A stretch of 38,443 nt of DNA from Methanosphaera sp. (lineage in GTDB: Archaea > Methanobacteriota > Methanobacteria > Methanobacteriales > Methanobacteriaceae), in NCBI GenBank assembly GCA_017430835.1, contig JAFRMD010000085.1, positions 1 to 38,443 of the forward strand, given 5' to 3'. The position numbers and the translations under genes are program-made. Numbering within the stretch: the stretch's first letter is position 1; every line of letters starts with the position of its first letter. A model generated the notes under the pieces. It searched no databases. It was given only the letters and a program-made list of their open reading frames with translations, and was not told the origin of the DNA. Shown piece by piece: positions 1 to 7,585 of this stretch.

Positions 1-2
1 AA

Positions 3-80
3 GAAGAAAGAAAATCAACAAACAGAGAACCTGTAGACTATGGACACAAATTCACAGACAACAACAAAAGATCTTTCTAA
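3..80 (+). CDS. possible 3' end of a truncated upstream gene
   Basis: An open frame enters from the left edge and ends at a TAA at 78-80. It would encode a hydrophilic 25-residue tail ending in KRSF. The other two forward frames also stay open for short stretches, and one stops at 34-36, so the frame choice rests only on amino acid composition. No product can be named. The next 300 bases are very AT-rich and carry no gene, which fits the end of a transcription unit here. This is a weak call that needs the sequence to the left. Confidence 0.3.
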   Translation, partial: EERKSTNREPVDYGHKFTDNNKRSF

Positions 81-386
81 AAAAAAATAATTCACAAAAA
101 AACAGTCACACAAATTGAACATTAACTTGACAGCATTGAACATAAAAAGAGATATAATAAAAATATTTAAAAAGTATTACAAAAATTTAAAAAATTGAAT
201 TTATTCCAACACTCTTATTCTTTTCTAAAAATAATTTTATATGATTTTTTATCAAATTTAATTAATTTTCGGATATTTCACTTATCTATAAATATTATAT
301 GATATAAATATTAAACCAATATTAAATAAAAAATACTGATAAATAATAATAATTTAATCATGGAATATTGAGAGGAGGAGTTTATA
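81..386. promoter_or_regulatory. gene-free leader with hypC promoter
   Basis: This AT-rich spacer lies between the possible upstream gene end and hypC. A TATA-like stretch (TATAAATATTATATGATATA) lies near 286-307, which would start a transcript around 320-340. A strong Shine-Dalgarno sequence, GAGGAGGAG, sits at 371-379, seven bases before the hypC ATG. Several A-runs occur, but no convincing RNA structure or further gene is visible. Confidence 0.5.
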
Positions 387-611
387 ATGTGTATAGCAGC
401 ACCTGCAAAAATTTTAGAAATAAATAATAATATTGCTACTTGTGATTTTGGTGGAGTAAAACAAGAAGCAAAATTGGATCTTGTTGATGCCGATATTGGA
501 AATTATGTCCTAATACATTCTGGATACGCTATAGAAGTATTAACAGAAGAAGCAGCAAAAGAAACAGTAGATACTTGGAATGATTTACTTCAAGAACTGG
601 AAGATGAATAA
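387..611 (+). CDS. hypC: HypC/HupF family hydrogenase maturation chaperone
   Basis: This 74-residue protein starts with MCIAAPA, the N-terminal motif of HypC whose Cys2 is required for function. The family has a small OB-like fold that binds HypD and the hydrogenase large-subunit precursor and carries the Fe(CN)2CO group during NiFe-site assembly in the cytoplasm. Length is typical of HypC (about 75-95 residues). In a hydrogenotrophic methanogen the clients would be F420-reducing, F420-non-reducing and Ech/Eha-type NiFe hydrogenases; that is inference. It stands alone here, with its own promoter and a T-run terminator behind it, and the other hyp genes are not in the window. The ATG is well placed behind a strong Shine-Dalgarno sequence. 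Confidence 0.93.
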   Translation: MCIAAPAKILEINNNIATCDFGGVKQEAKLDLVDADIGNYVLIHSGYAIEVLTEEAAKETVDTWNDLLQELEDE

Positions 612-629
612 TTACTTTAATAATTCTTC

Positions 630-648
630 AACAAACTTTTTTTTTCTA
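630..648 (+). terminator. T-run terminator after hypC
   Basis: A run of nine T (637-645) follows the hypC stop by about 25 bases, with no strong hairpin. This is the usual form of an archaeal intrinsic terminator. Confidence 0.5.
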
Positions 649-802
649 AAACATTTATTTACAGTTATTTAAAATTACTATTTTTACTTTATTCTAATTT
701 AAATATGTGACATTTTAATCTTAATTTTAACAAAAATAAGCTATTGGACTATCATATTAACAAATATGGATTAATCTAAATTTTTTAAAATTAGTAATTG
801 AA

Positions 803-877
<75 letters not shown>

Positions 878-930
878 TTCATAAAATAAGTCTTATGTTA
901 CTGTACAAGCAACTATTATTATATTGTAGT

Positions 931-950
931 CCCTTAATATATATACTTTA
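931..950 (-). promoter_or_regulatory. probable TATA box for tRNA-Ile
   Basis: On the minus strand the sequence reads AAAGTATATATATTA, a good archaeal TATA box. It sits 58-73 bases upstream of the mature tRNA 5' end, so a start about 25 bases downstream would leave a leader of roughly 40 nt to be removed by RNase P. The position is plausible but not proven. Confidence 0.5.
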
Positions 951-998
951 TGGTTAATATTTTACAAAAAAAATAGTTTTAAAAGAGTGTTAATAAGA

Positions 999-1292
999 TT
1001 ATTCTTCTTTATTAACCATTTCATTAATTGTGTCTGCCATCATATGGTTGATAACAGTTATTTCTGCTTTATCAATTCCATCAAGTTTTTCGACTTCTAA
1101 TTTAGCAGCCATTGCAATGTTTGCAACACTCATACAACCTGGATTAGTTGGTGAAATTGTAATGTTAGCTTTTTTATTTGCTTCGTCCACATCAATTTCT
1201 TGGACAAGTCCCATATCAACTATACTGATACCCATATGAGGGTCTGCTATTAATGCTAATTTATCGTTAATTTCTTGTTTTAATTCTGTCAT
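999..1292 (-). CDS. MIP18/SufT family (DUF59) iron-sulfur assembly protein
   Basis: This 97-residue protein is a single MIP18-type (DUF59, PaaD/SufT-like) domain. It has the family pattern of an N-terminal helix, then DP-x-x-G-x-S-I-V-D-M-G-L-V (about residues 17-29), and later the conserved cysteine in PTNPGCMS (about 48-55). Relatives act in Fe-S cluster biogenesis or in handing clusters to client enzymes; methanogens, rich in Fe-S proteins, usually encode one or more. The exact client is unknown. The ATG is preceded by GGAGAGAAT, a good Shine-Dalgarno site. It is not clearly in an operon, since 74 bases separate it from the archaeosine synthase stretch on the same strand. Confidence 0.85.
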   Translation of the reverse strand: MTELKQEINDKLALIADPHMGISIVDMGLVQEIDVDEANKKANITISPTNPGCMSVANIAMAAKLEVEKLDGIDKAEITVINHMMADTINEMVNKEE

Positions 1293-1366
1293 TTATATTC
1301 TCTCCATTCATAACTATAATATTTATTTGGATTTATTATTTAATATACTTATGTAATTTTAAAAAC

Positions 1367-2287
1367 TTATCTTATCTGATGTCTAACTTTTACTCCAATA
1401 CCCTTAGAAGATCTTACCATTTCTTCACCATTCATCATAGCTTTACCAACACCAACAACTTCATCATCCTTAATTATAACAACTTCGTCATTAGGAATAA
1501 TATTGCTGTCAGCATCATCAATACCGGGAGTAAATAGGGTACTGGTTTTCAAATCAAAACTAATGAATACTCTATTAATTTCTTCTTCCTTTAATATTTC
1601 ACCTGCAGGCAAATTCAAAGTATATAACCCTGTTTCAAAGTGTAAAGTAGCAAGCTGTTTTTTATTTGACATGATTCTAGTATTAAATTTACCATGAGTT
1701 TTAGTATTCTTTGGAATTAATTTATCTGCACGTTTAGTGTTAAACTGATATCTTGCAATAGAACGTAAATCATGAATTTTATGATGACTGTTAGATACTT
1801 TATTTGCTTTTTTAACTTCTTCTTTAAGATTATTTAAAGATTCATATGAACGAGTATTACCATCTTCGCAGGTATACACAACATTGTCAAGTACAGATTC
1901 GCAGGCCTGCCTATATCCACCAGATACATGGGCAATAACTTTACAATCTTTAACGTATTCTTTTAAACAATTACCTGAGGTAATAATCTCTTCTTCAGAC
2001 CAGTCACCAGTAGTTGATGCATCATAAGATTGAATAGGATAAGTTTTTTCCATTTCTCTAGGACAAATACCAAATGGGGATGTAAGTATAACTTCCTGCA
2101 ATCCTTTAGTATACTTTTTAAAAAGAGTATGTGACTTTGATTGAGAATAAGGTTTTTTCATACTGCATGGTAGTACTACAATAGTATCAGTATAAGGTTC
2201 TAACAATTTCATTCTTTCTTGCCATCTAACTACTTCTGGTCTATGAAGTGACAATTCGGTTATACAAGGTATTTTACTATTTTTCAT
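1367..2287 (-). CDS. arcS: archaeosine synthase, short form (ArcS core plus PUA)
   Basis: The protein carries the ArcS signature PCSMKKPYSQSKSH, matching the pattern PC-x3-KPY-x2-S-x2-H that separates ArcS from true tRNA-guanine transglycosylases. The last 80 or so residues look like a PUA RNA-binding domain. ArcS converts preQ0 at position 15 of tRNA to the archaeosine pathway product in the cytoplasm. Many ArcS proteins are about 550-650 residues with an N-terminal TGT-like region, which is absent here; this protein has only about 306 residues. A TTG 33 bases upstream (2320) would add eleven residues. Neither start has a clear Shine-Dalgarno site, so the ATG is preferred. It follows the geranylgeranyl reductase gene by 49 bases and is probably the last gene of that operon. 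Confidence 0.83.
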   Translation of the reverse strand: MKNSKIPCITELSLHRPEVVRWQERMKLLEPYTDTIVVLPCSMKKPYSQSKSHTLFKKYTKGLQEVILTSPFGICPREMEKTYPIQSYDASTTGDWSEEEIITSGNCLKEYVKDCKVIAHVSGGYRQACESVLDNVVYTCEDGNTRSYESLNNLKEEVKKANKVSNSHHKIHDLRSIARYQFNTKRADKLIPKNTKTHGKFNTRIMSNKKQLATLHFETGLYTLNLPAGEILKEEEINRVFISFDLKTSTLFTPGIDDADSNIIPNDEVVIIKDDEVVGVGKAMMNGEEMVRSSKGIGVKVRHQIR

Positions 2288-2336
2288 TTTATCTGCTCGA
2301 TTTAAAAAAAGTTTATTCAAAAAAAGTAAAAGTAAA

Positions 2337-3521
2337 TTAGAATAATTTACCTAATTTAAGCAATGCTTTAGGTGAAACTTTAATAAGTATTTTAATTAAA
2401 GTTTTCGGACTGATTTCATCTATATCCGTTTTGACGAATTCATGTGCTATCTCATTTAATTCATCATCACTTAAAGATAATAGATATTCCTTAGCCTTTT
2501 TATATTTATCGTAATTTTTTCCAATGTGTTCATCGGTCAATTTTACATATTCTTTAAGATTGTCTTTACTGTAATTTCCATCATCTATTGCGCTTGCAGC
2601 CACTATACCAGCATATGCACCAGATTCCAATGCACTATTGATTCCTCCACCAGTTAAAGGATTTACAAAGCCAGCAGCATCTCCAACAATTAATATGTTA
2701 TCTCCAACACGTTCTTTGATAAGTCCACCAACGGGATCTCCACCAACATTTACTTCTACAGCTTGTGCATGTTGGGTTTCTGGACAGTTTTTAATAAATT
2801 CATCAAGATGTTCTTTTGCCGTTTTGTCAGTATGTGTTTTTAGCACACCAATGCCAACATTTGCAATATCTTCACCCTTTGGGAAAATCCATGTGTATCC
2901 ACCAGGAGCTACACTTCCAAAGTATAACTGGATAACATGGTTGTTTTCCATTTCAAGTCCTGCCATTTCATATTGTATGCAGGATTCCATATTATCAAAT
3001 TTTGTATTGCAGTCAAGACCTGCCCATCTTCCTATTCTTGAACCAGGTCCGTCGGCAGCAATAACTATATGTGCATGTATTTTTATTTCTTCTCCCATTC
3101 TTTCTGCAGTTACAATAATTCCATCGTCAACTCTTTCAAGAGAGGTTGCACGTGTTTTAATCATTATTTTTGCACCTGCACGTGCCGCATCCATTGCCAT
3201 ATGTTTATCGAATACTTTTCTTTCAAGAACATATCCAGATTCAGGCAAATCAATTTTGTCTTCACTTAACCATACACTTGTCTGATCCGGAGAAACTAAT
3301 CGTACACCATCTGAGTTTCTTGCAATCCACCTTGAATCTGGCTGAATGCCTAAATCAATAAGTCCTTGTTTTGAAACTCCTTCTGCACATCTTTTTGGTG
3401 AACCTATCTCAGATTTTAAATCTATTAATAATACTTCAGCACCATGTAAAGCAGCTTCTTTAGCAGCCAGTGAACCAGATGGACCTGCACCTACTACTAA
3501 TATGTCTGTAGTGTATTCCAT
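2337..3521 (-). CDS. digeranylgeranylglycerophospholipid reductase (geranylgeranyl reductase family)
   Basis: This is an FAD-dependent oxidoreductase of the geranylgeranyl reductase family, 394 residues. The N terminus has the dinucleotide-binding motif VVGAGPSGSLAA, then the family motif RCAEGVS, and later GDAAGFVNPLTGGGI, the second FAD-contact motif. It reduces the double bonds of the isoprenoid chains of archaeol-type lipids at the membrane. A longer reading from 3581 would overlap the ferredoxin gene; the ATG at 3521 has AGGTGATT directly upstream and begins at the Rossmann fold, so it is the better start. The ferredoxin gene ends eight bases before it. In Methanosarcina an adjacent ferredoxin is known to support this enzyme, and the pairing here suggests the same arrangement. 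Confidence 0.93.
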   Translation of the reverse strand: MEYTTDILVVGAGPSGSLAAKEAALHGAEVLLIDLKSEIGSPKRCAEGVSKQGLIDLGIQPDSRWIARNSDGVRLVSPDQTSVWLSEDKIDLPESGYVLERKVFDKHMAMDAARAGAKIMIKTRATSLERVDDGIIVTAERMGEEIKIHAHIVIAADGPGSRIGRWAGLDCNTKFDNMESCIQYEMAGLEMENNHVIQLYFGSVAPGGYTWIFPKGEDIANVGIGVLKTHTDKTAKEHLDEFIKNCPETQHAQAVEVNVGGDPVGGLIKERVGDNILIVGDAAGFVNPLTGGGINSALESGAYAGIVAASAIDDGNYSKDNLKEYVKLTDEHIGKNYDKYKKAKEYLLSLSDDELNEIAHEFVKTDIDEISPKTLIKILIKVSPKALLKLGKLF

Positions 3522-3529
3522 ACAATCAC

Positions 3530-3694
3530 CTATTCTAAACTTAATGCACTTACCGGACATGCTTTCACACATAATCCACATTTAGTACATTTTTCATCAT
3601 CAATAACAATTTTTAATTCCTGAACATCTATTGCATCAGCTACGCATACTCCTGCACATGCTCCACAATACATACAATATTCCTGTATAATCAT
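3530..3694 (-). CDS. small 2[4Fe-4S] ferredoxin
   Basis: This 54-residue gene lies between the geranylgeranyl reductase and zinc-ribbon genes. It reads MIIQEYCMYCGACAGVC at the N terminus and CTKCGLCVKACP near the C terminus, giving two complete CxxCxxCxxxC sets for two [4Fe-4S] clusters. The ATG has AAGGAG eight bases upstream. The stop is eight bases before the reductase start, and the gap to the upstream stop is eleven bases, so cotranscription is almost certain. The likely role is electron donor for saturating the isoprenoid chains, by analogy with the Methanosarcina reductase-ferredoxin pair; other partners are possible. The gene is easily missed because of its length and because a longer reading of the reductase covers its end. 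Confidence 0.92.
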   Translation of the reverse strand: MIIQEYCMYCGACAGVCVADAIDVQELKIVIDDEKCTKCGLCVKACPVSALSLE

Positions 3695-3705
3695 AAAAAA
3701 ACTCC

Positions 3706-3912
3706 TTATTCCTCATTATCTTTTAATTCTTTTTCTTCAGATCTTCTCATGTCTATAGCTTCATCTCGTGTAATGAATATGTAGCCACAATTGGTACATT
3801 TTAATTCTCCATTAGCACCATATGCTAAAAATTCTTTTTCAAAATCTCTGTGTTGAGTTTTGTCTCTAGAACCACATTCTGGGCAAGGTTTTAATAGTTC
3901 TTCAATTTTCAT
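3706..3912 (-). CDS. small zinc-ribbon protein
   Basis: This 68-residue protein has two CxxC knuckles, CPECG near residue 9 and CTNCG near residue 39, spaced as in a rubredoxin-like or TFIIS-like zinc ribbon, followed by a charged tail rich in Glu and Lys. There is no membrane segment. Function is unknown; such proteins often bind nucleic acid or act as subunits of larger complexes. AGAGGATT lies before the ATG. It sits 20 bases after the SWIM-domain gene and 11 bases before the ferredoxin gene, inside one operon. Confidence 0.8.
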   Translation of the reverse strand: MKIEELLKPCPECGSRDKTQHRDFEKEFLAYGANGELKCTNCGYIFITRDEAIDMRRSEEKELKDNEE

Positions 3913-3932
3913 TTTCGAATCCTCTAAAATTA

Positions 3933-4193
3933 TTAATCATCATCTTTTTTAAGTATATCCAGTAGTTTGAATTGTGCTGCTTGCAAATGTTTACAATAAA
4001 AACTTCCAGGTTCTCTTTGATTTCTATAAGTATAATCTGCACAATCACAGTTCCAATAACCGTAAATCATGGAAACTATATAGTAATCATCTTTACTTTT
4101 TACTTTAAATATAATATGGCTAGGTTCGTAATGTTCTACAATCACGGCATCTTCCTTATATAAATTATAACCCGCTATGATTCTATCTGCCAT
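3933..4193 (-). CDS. SWIM zinc-finger domain protein
   Basis: The 86-residue protein contains a C-x-C (CDC) pair near residue 50 and a C-x-H (CKH) pair near residue 67, the pattern of a SWIM zinc finger, preceded by a beta-rich segment of aromatic and charged residues. SWIM domains bind DNA or proteins, and stand-alone archaeal versions have no established role. It is the first gene of the SWIM, zinc-ribbon, ferredoxin, geranylgeranyl reductase and archaeosine synthase run. No good Shine-Dalgarno site is visible, so the mRNA may be nearly leaderless, with an AT-rich promoter in 4200-4260. Confidence 0.8.
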   Translation of the reverse strand: MADRIIAGYNLYKEDAVIVEHYEPSHIIFKVKSKDDYYIVSMIYGYWNCDCADYTYRNQREPGSFYCKHLQAAQFKLLDILKKDDD

Positions 4194-4280
4194 ATATATC
4201 AGTTAATAAACTTTAATAAAATAATTGTTTAATGTTTTATTATTATAATATATTATTTTCATCTAATATCATTTTTATTG

Positions 4281-5003
4281 TTATTTTTGTTTTAAAACTA
4301 AATTTATTATCTTATCATAGGTAACTGTTAACGTGTTGTTTTTGAAAAAAGTATGAGTGTGTACGGGTAATATGTTAATTTTTTCATGATATGCTTTTTC
4401 CAAACTTCTACTAAAATCAGGGTCAGTATTATAATTTGGAGTAAATTCTTCTGATTTATTATGTAAGATTAGTATAACAATTGTACTTTCATATCCTTCT
4501 TGTTTAATTTGAATAAGTTCTTCCACGTGTTTTGTGCCACGTTTTGTAGGAGCATCTGGAAATATTGCTGTTTTATCAATGTTTAATGTGCATCCTTTAA
4601 CTTCAAGAAACATTTTTTCATTATTTTTATCAGTTAATAAAAAATCTAATCTGCTGTTTCCATATGTGTATTCTGCCCTTTCAACATGATACTCTTCTAA
4701 TTTTTGAATTTTCTTTTCATCAATAAATTCTTGAACTATCTTGTTGTGGAAGCTACTGTTTAAGAGTACCCAGTCATCATCATTTTTTACTGCAATCATA
4801 TCATATTTTGTTTTTCTATTAGTTTTCTTATAATCTTCAACATATCTTACCAGTATCTTCGTTTCTGGTATTAACAACTCTTTCAATCTTCCAGGATCAT
4901 GTAAATGAGCAAGCTCTTGTTTTTTATTATTTATTCTAAATTCTACCGTAAATCGATTTGGTCTAGAAACGAAACTGCCCTCAATTAAATTTGTTATTTT
5001 CAT
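4281..5003 (-). CDS. sfsA: SfsA family protein
   Basis: The 240-residue protein matches the SfsA family over its full length. It has an N-terminal OB-like region with a VSRPNRF segment and the AHLHDPGRLKELL motif, then a PD-(D/E)xK nuclease-like core with SRLDFLL and MFLEVKGCTL, followed by FPDAPTKRGTKH. SfsA was named for stimulation of sugar fermentation in E. coli; the fold suggests nucleic-acid binding or cleavage, and its true activity is unsettled. No Shine-Dalgarno site precedes the ATG, so it may be leaderless. It is divergent from the SIS-domain gene, sharing a 212-base promoter region with a notable inverted repeat. Confidence 0.93.
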   Translation of the reverse strand: MKITNLIEGSFVSRPNRFTVEFRINNKKQELAHLHDPGRLKELLIPETKILVRYVEDYKKTNRKTKYDMIAVKNDDDWVLLNSSFHNKIVQEFIDEKKIQKLEEYHVERAEYTYGNSRLDFLLTDKNNEKMFLEVKGCTLNIDKTAIFPDAPTKRGTKHVEELIQIKQEGYESTIVILILHNKSEEFTPNYNTDPDFSRSLEKAYHEKINILPVHTHTFFKNNTLTVTYDKIINLVLKQK

Positions 5004-5106
5004 ATTCTTATTTTTATTCTTTAAAATTTTTATTTCTTATCTAAAGATTAAAATCATCTAATATTTTTAGAAAAAATACCTTCTAAAAAAATGATAATTT
5101 TAAATA

Positions 5107-5151
5107 AAGATAATTACAAAGTAATATATATTATATTGATGTAATTATCTT
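5107..5151. promoter_or_regulatory. perfect 11-bp inverted repeat bracketing a TATA box
   Basis: The arms AAGATAATTAC (5107-5117) and GTAATTATCTT (5141-5151) are exact reverse complements separated by 23 bases that hold the TATA-like sequence TAATATATATTATATT. A start about 25 bases past this TATA would give a leader of about 60 nt before the SIS gene start at 5216. The geometry fits an operator for a dimeric repressor or activator acting on the SIS gene, and perhaps on sfsA. No regulator can be named. Confidence 0.6.
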
Positions 5152-5215
5152 ATGAATAATGGAGTTAATAGAGATATTTCATTTAGTATATACAACGATT
5201 AAAGGAGAAATGTCA

Positions 5216-6223
5216 ATGGAATATGAAATGTATCAAGAAATTATGGATCAGCCAATTTCCTTAAGACGTACAATAGACTCCGAAAAAGAACACATGGAAT
5301 CTATTGCAGAAGAATTTAGTAACTTAGATAAAATATTTTTGATTGGATGTGGTAGTTCTATTTCCACTTGTTATACAATTAGGGATGCAGTGAAATCCAT
5401 CTCAAATATTGATATAGATGTTCAAACAGGTTTTGAATTTGTTGAACACCAATACTTAGAAGAAAATAGTAACATGGGGATGATTGTTACTTCTCAATCT
5501 GGTGAAACTTCTGACACATTAACAGCACTTAAAAAAGCAAAAGAATATGGTTTAAAAACAGTATCCATAACAAATGTTGCAGATAGTTCAATGGCTAAGG
5601 AAGCAGATGAAGCAATAATAACATTATGTGAGGAAGAAAAAGCAATTTTAGGAACAAAAACTTATGTAACTCAATTATTTGCTTTATACGCAATATTCTT
5701 TAACATGATTAAAACAGATAAATCAAAAGAAGTTCTTGAACAATTATACACAGTACCTGATTTAATTGAAGAGTTATTAACATCAACAGAAGAGGAATCT
5801 AAAGCATTAGCACAAAAACACAAAGATGTTGATTTATTCTACTGTATGGGTGGTGGAATAAACTTTGGTTTGGCATATAAACTGGCAATGACTATGTTCA
5901 TGGAAGGAGCATTAAAACATGCATGTCCAGTTTATGCTGGTGAATTTAGGCACGGACTAATTGAACGTGTAGAAAAAGGTGTAACTGTAGTCTTCCTCAA
6001 ATCTGGTGAAGAATATGATCAAGTTACCCTTAGGGCTGTTGAATTCTGTGAAGGTTTAGAAGTAAATAACATAATTTTCGATTCAACAAAATATTCAGAT
6101 ATAAATGCTTTATTAACTCCATTTGCATTAATAGTACCATTAGAATGGTTTATTTATCATTTATCCATATTCAATGGTGAAGATCCAGGAAGTACTCGTC
6201 ATATTGGTAAAATACGGTATTAA
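5216..6223 (+). CDS. SIS-domain phosphosugar isomerase/deaminase, GlmS-like without amidotransferase domain
   Basis: This 335-residue protein has two SIS domains. The first has FLIGCGSSIST (about 40-50) and TSQSGETSDT (about 92-101), the phosphosugar-binding serines. The second has CMGGGINFG (about 210-218) and GEFRHG (about 242-247), as in the isomerase half of glucosamine-6-phosphate synthase. The glutaminase domain with its N-terminal cysteine is missing, so it cannot use glutamine by itself. It could be a GlmD/AgaS-type aminosugar-phosphate deaminase or an ammonia-dependent GlmS. A reading from 5159 is possible, but AAAGGAG at 5201-5207 is eight bases before this ATG, and the TATA box would put the transcript start close to 5159. 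A T-run follows the stop. Confidence 0.85.
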   Translation: MEYEMYQEIMDQPISLRRTIDSEKEHMESIAEEFSNLDKIFLIGCGSSISTCYTIRDAVKSISNIDIDVQTGFEFVEHQYLEENSNMGMIVTSQSGETSDTLTALKKAKEYGLKTVSITNVADSSMAKEADEAIITLCEEEKAILGTKTYVTQLFALYAIFFNMIKTDKSKEVLEQLYTVPDLIEELLTSTEEESKALAQKHKDVDLFYCMGGGINFGLAYKLAMTMFMEGALKHACPVYAGEFRHGLIERVEKGVTVVFLKSGEEYDQVTLRAVEFCEGLEVNNIIFDSTKYSDINALLTPFALIVPLEWFIYHLSIFNGEDPGSTRHIGKIRY

Positions 6224-6233
6224 TTCAATTAAT

Positions 6234-6252
6234 ACTCTTCTTTTTTTCTTAT
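6234..6252 (+). terminator. T-run terminator after the SIS gene
   Basis: CTCTTC followed by seven T (6241-6247) lies within 25 bases of the stop, as expected for archaeal termination. No strong hairpin is present. Confidence 0.5.
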
Positions 6253-6526
6253 TTAATTTAGAATTAAACTTCTAAGTAGATTTTATTATTTAATAACCTT
6301 TATTTATTGTTAAGAATTTAAAAACTCTTTTGAAATTTTTTTATTAAATCTTTTTTTTCTTAGTAAAGTTCAATATTATTGTTTTTTATAAATTATCATT
6401 TTTGCTTCAATTTACAAGTAAATATTATTGATGTAAAACATAGCATTTAAATTATATAGTTAATAAAAGTAATAATAGAAATATAATATAATTATTTAAA
6501 TTTATTTGTTGGAGAAGTGATTATTT
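6253..6526 (+). promoter_or_regulatory. AT-rich spacer with promoter of the DUF1611-sepF pair
   Basis: With the terminator before it, the spacer between the SIS stop and the next gene is 303 bases. No open frame or RNA fold stands out. TATA-like stretches occur at about 6452-6462 (AATTATATAGT) and 6480-6492. GGAGAAGTGAT at 6511-6521 is the ribosome binding site for the TTG-started gene that follows. Confidence 0.4.
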
Positions 6527-7585
6527 TTGAATTCAATTACATCAAGTAAGGATTTGGAAGAGTTAAGTCCTTTTATAATTATTGGTGCCGGTGGAGGGGG
6601 AGAAAAGTTCTCAAATTTCACTGGAGTTGAAACAGCAGGTTTCTTGGATGATTCAAAGGATAAACAAGGTAAAGATTTTTGTGGCCATATTGTAGCTTCA
6701 GATTTAAAAGAATTAATAGAAAAAACTAATTCTAAATCCGTTGCTATAATGTTACCTATAGGAGCAGAAGGTGCAGCATTAAAATATGCCGTCCAAGCAA
6801 TAGATTTGGGACAAAATGTTGTAACTTCTTTCAGATCATTGCCATTGGAAGAAAATCCATCATTACTTAAATTTGCTAATCAAAAAGGAGTAATTGTAAA
6901 ACAAATTAGTTCTAGATTGGATAATGTTGAAAAAGTAATGGGAACAGCTCCAGAAAAAGTAACAGAAGTATTGCCAAAAATTTTTTATGTTCATAAAAAA
7001 CCTGTAATCTTTGTTGGAGGTACTTCTCAAGAATGTGGTAAAAGAACTACAACTCGTAAACTAGGAGAAATAGCCAAAGAAATGGGATTAAAGGCAATTA
7101 TATTCTCTACTGATGAAATGGGATTCGAAAGTCCAACAGATATTAACTTTAGGGCAGGAAGTTTATCTGTAATGGATGTACCTGCAGCTGTAATGGGAAC
7201 AATCAAATATATGGAAGAAAATGAAGATCCTGACATTATTTTTGTAGAAGGCCAATCTAGTTTAACAGAAACTGGAAACCCTCATCCTAAAGGATTGTCA
7301 GCATCAATATTATTTGGAGCAATGCCTGATGCAGTAGTCTTATGTCACAGACCAAAACATCCATTCAGAGAACCAATAGGAATTGAAGCTGAACTTAGTG
7401 CAATAGAAGCAGTAGAACCAACAAAAGTTATTGCTTTGTCTATTAACAGAAGAAATGAACCTGAATATTCGTTAGAAGAAACTGAAAACGAATTTAACCT
7501 ACCTACAGTAGATATACACACTGATTCAAATGGCGGTTTAAAACGTTTGATTCAAACAGTTTTAGACTATGTGGGTGATGAATAA
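6527..7585 (+). CDS. DUF1611 family P-loop protein (DgcN-like)
   Basis: The 352-residue protein has an N-terminal Rossmann-like region with [12 protein letters not shown] (about 17-28) and a C-terminal P-loop domain with [12 protein letters not shown] (about 164-175), followed by acidic motifs such as FVEGQSSLT. This is the two-domain layout of DUF1611; bacterial members named DgcN are reported as D-glutamate N-acetyltransferases. Whether this archaeal one acetylates anything is not known. Translation starts at TTG behind GGAGAAGTGA, and no earlier ATG is in frame. Its stop overlaps the sepF start by one base (TAATG), so the two are translationally coupled. Confidence 0.82.
   Translation: MNSITSSKDLEELSPFIIIGAGGGGEKFSNFTGVETAGFLDDSKDKQGKDFCGHIVASDLKELIEKTNSKSVAIMLPIGAEGAALKYAVQAIDLGQNVVTSFRSLPLEENPSLLKFANQKGVIVKQISSRLDNVEKVMGTAPEKVTEVLPKIFYVHKKPVIFVGGTSQECGKRTTTRKLGEIAKEMGLKAIIFSTDEMGFESPTDINFRAGSLSVMDVPAAVMGTIKYMEENEDPDIIFVEGQSSLTETGNPHPKGLSASILFGAMPDAVVLCHRPKHPFREPIGIEAELSAIEAVEPTKVIALSINRRNEPEYSLEETENEFNLPTVDIHTDSNGGLKRLIQTVLDYVGDE

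Noticed and set aside
1..386. replication origin from the AT-rich stretch at the left edge
   Set aside because: No repeated origin boxes or neighbouring Orc1/Cdc6 gene are visible; AT-rich spacers are common in this genome.
2638..3285. 215-codon plus-strand open frame
   Set aside because: It is antisense to the geranylgeranyl reductase gene, whose motifs are complete, and its composition (Ser, Pro, Ile rich) shows no domain.
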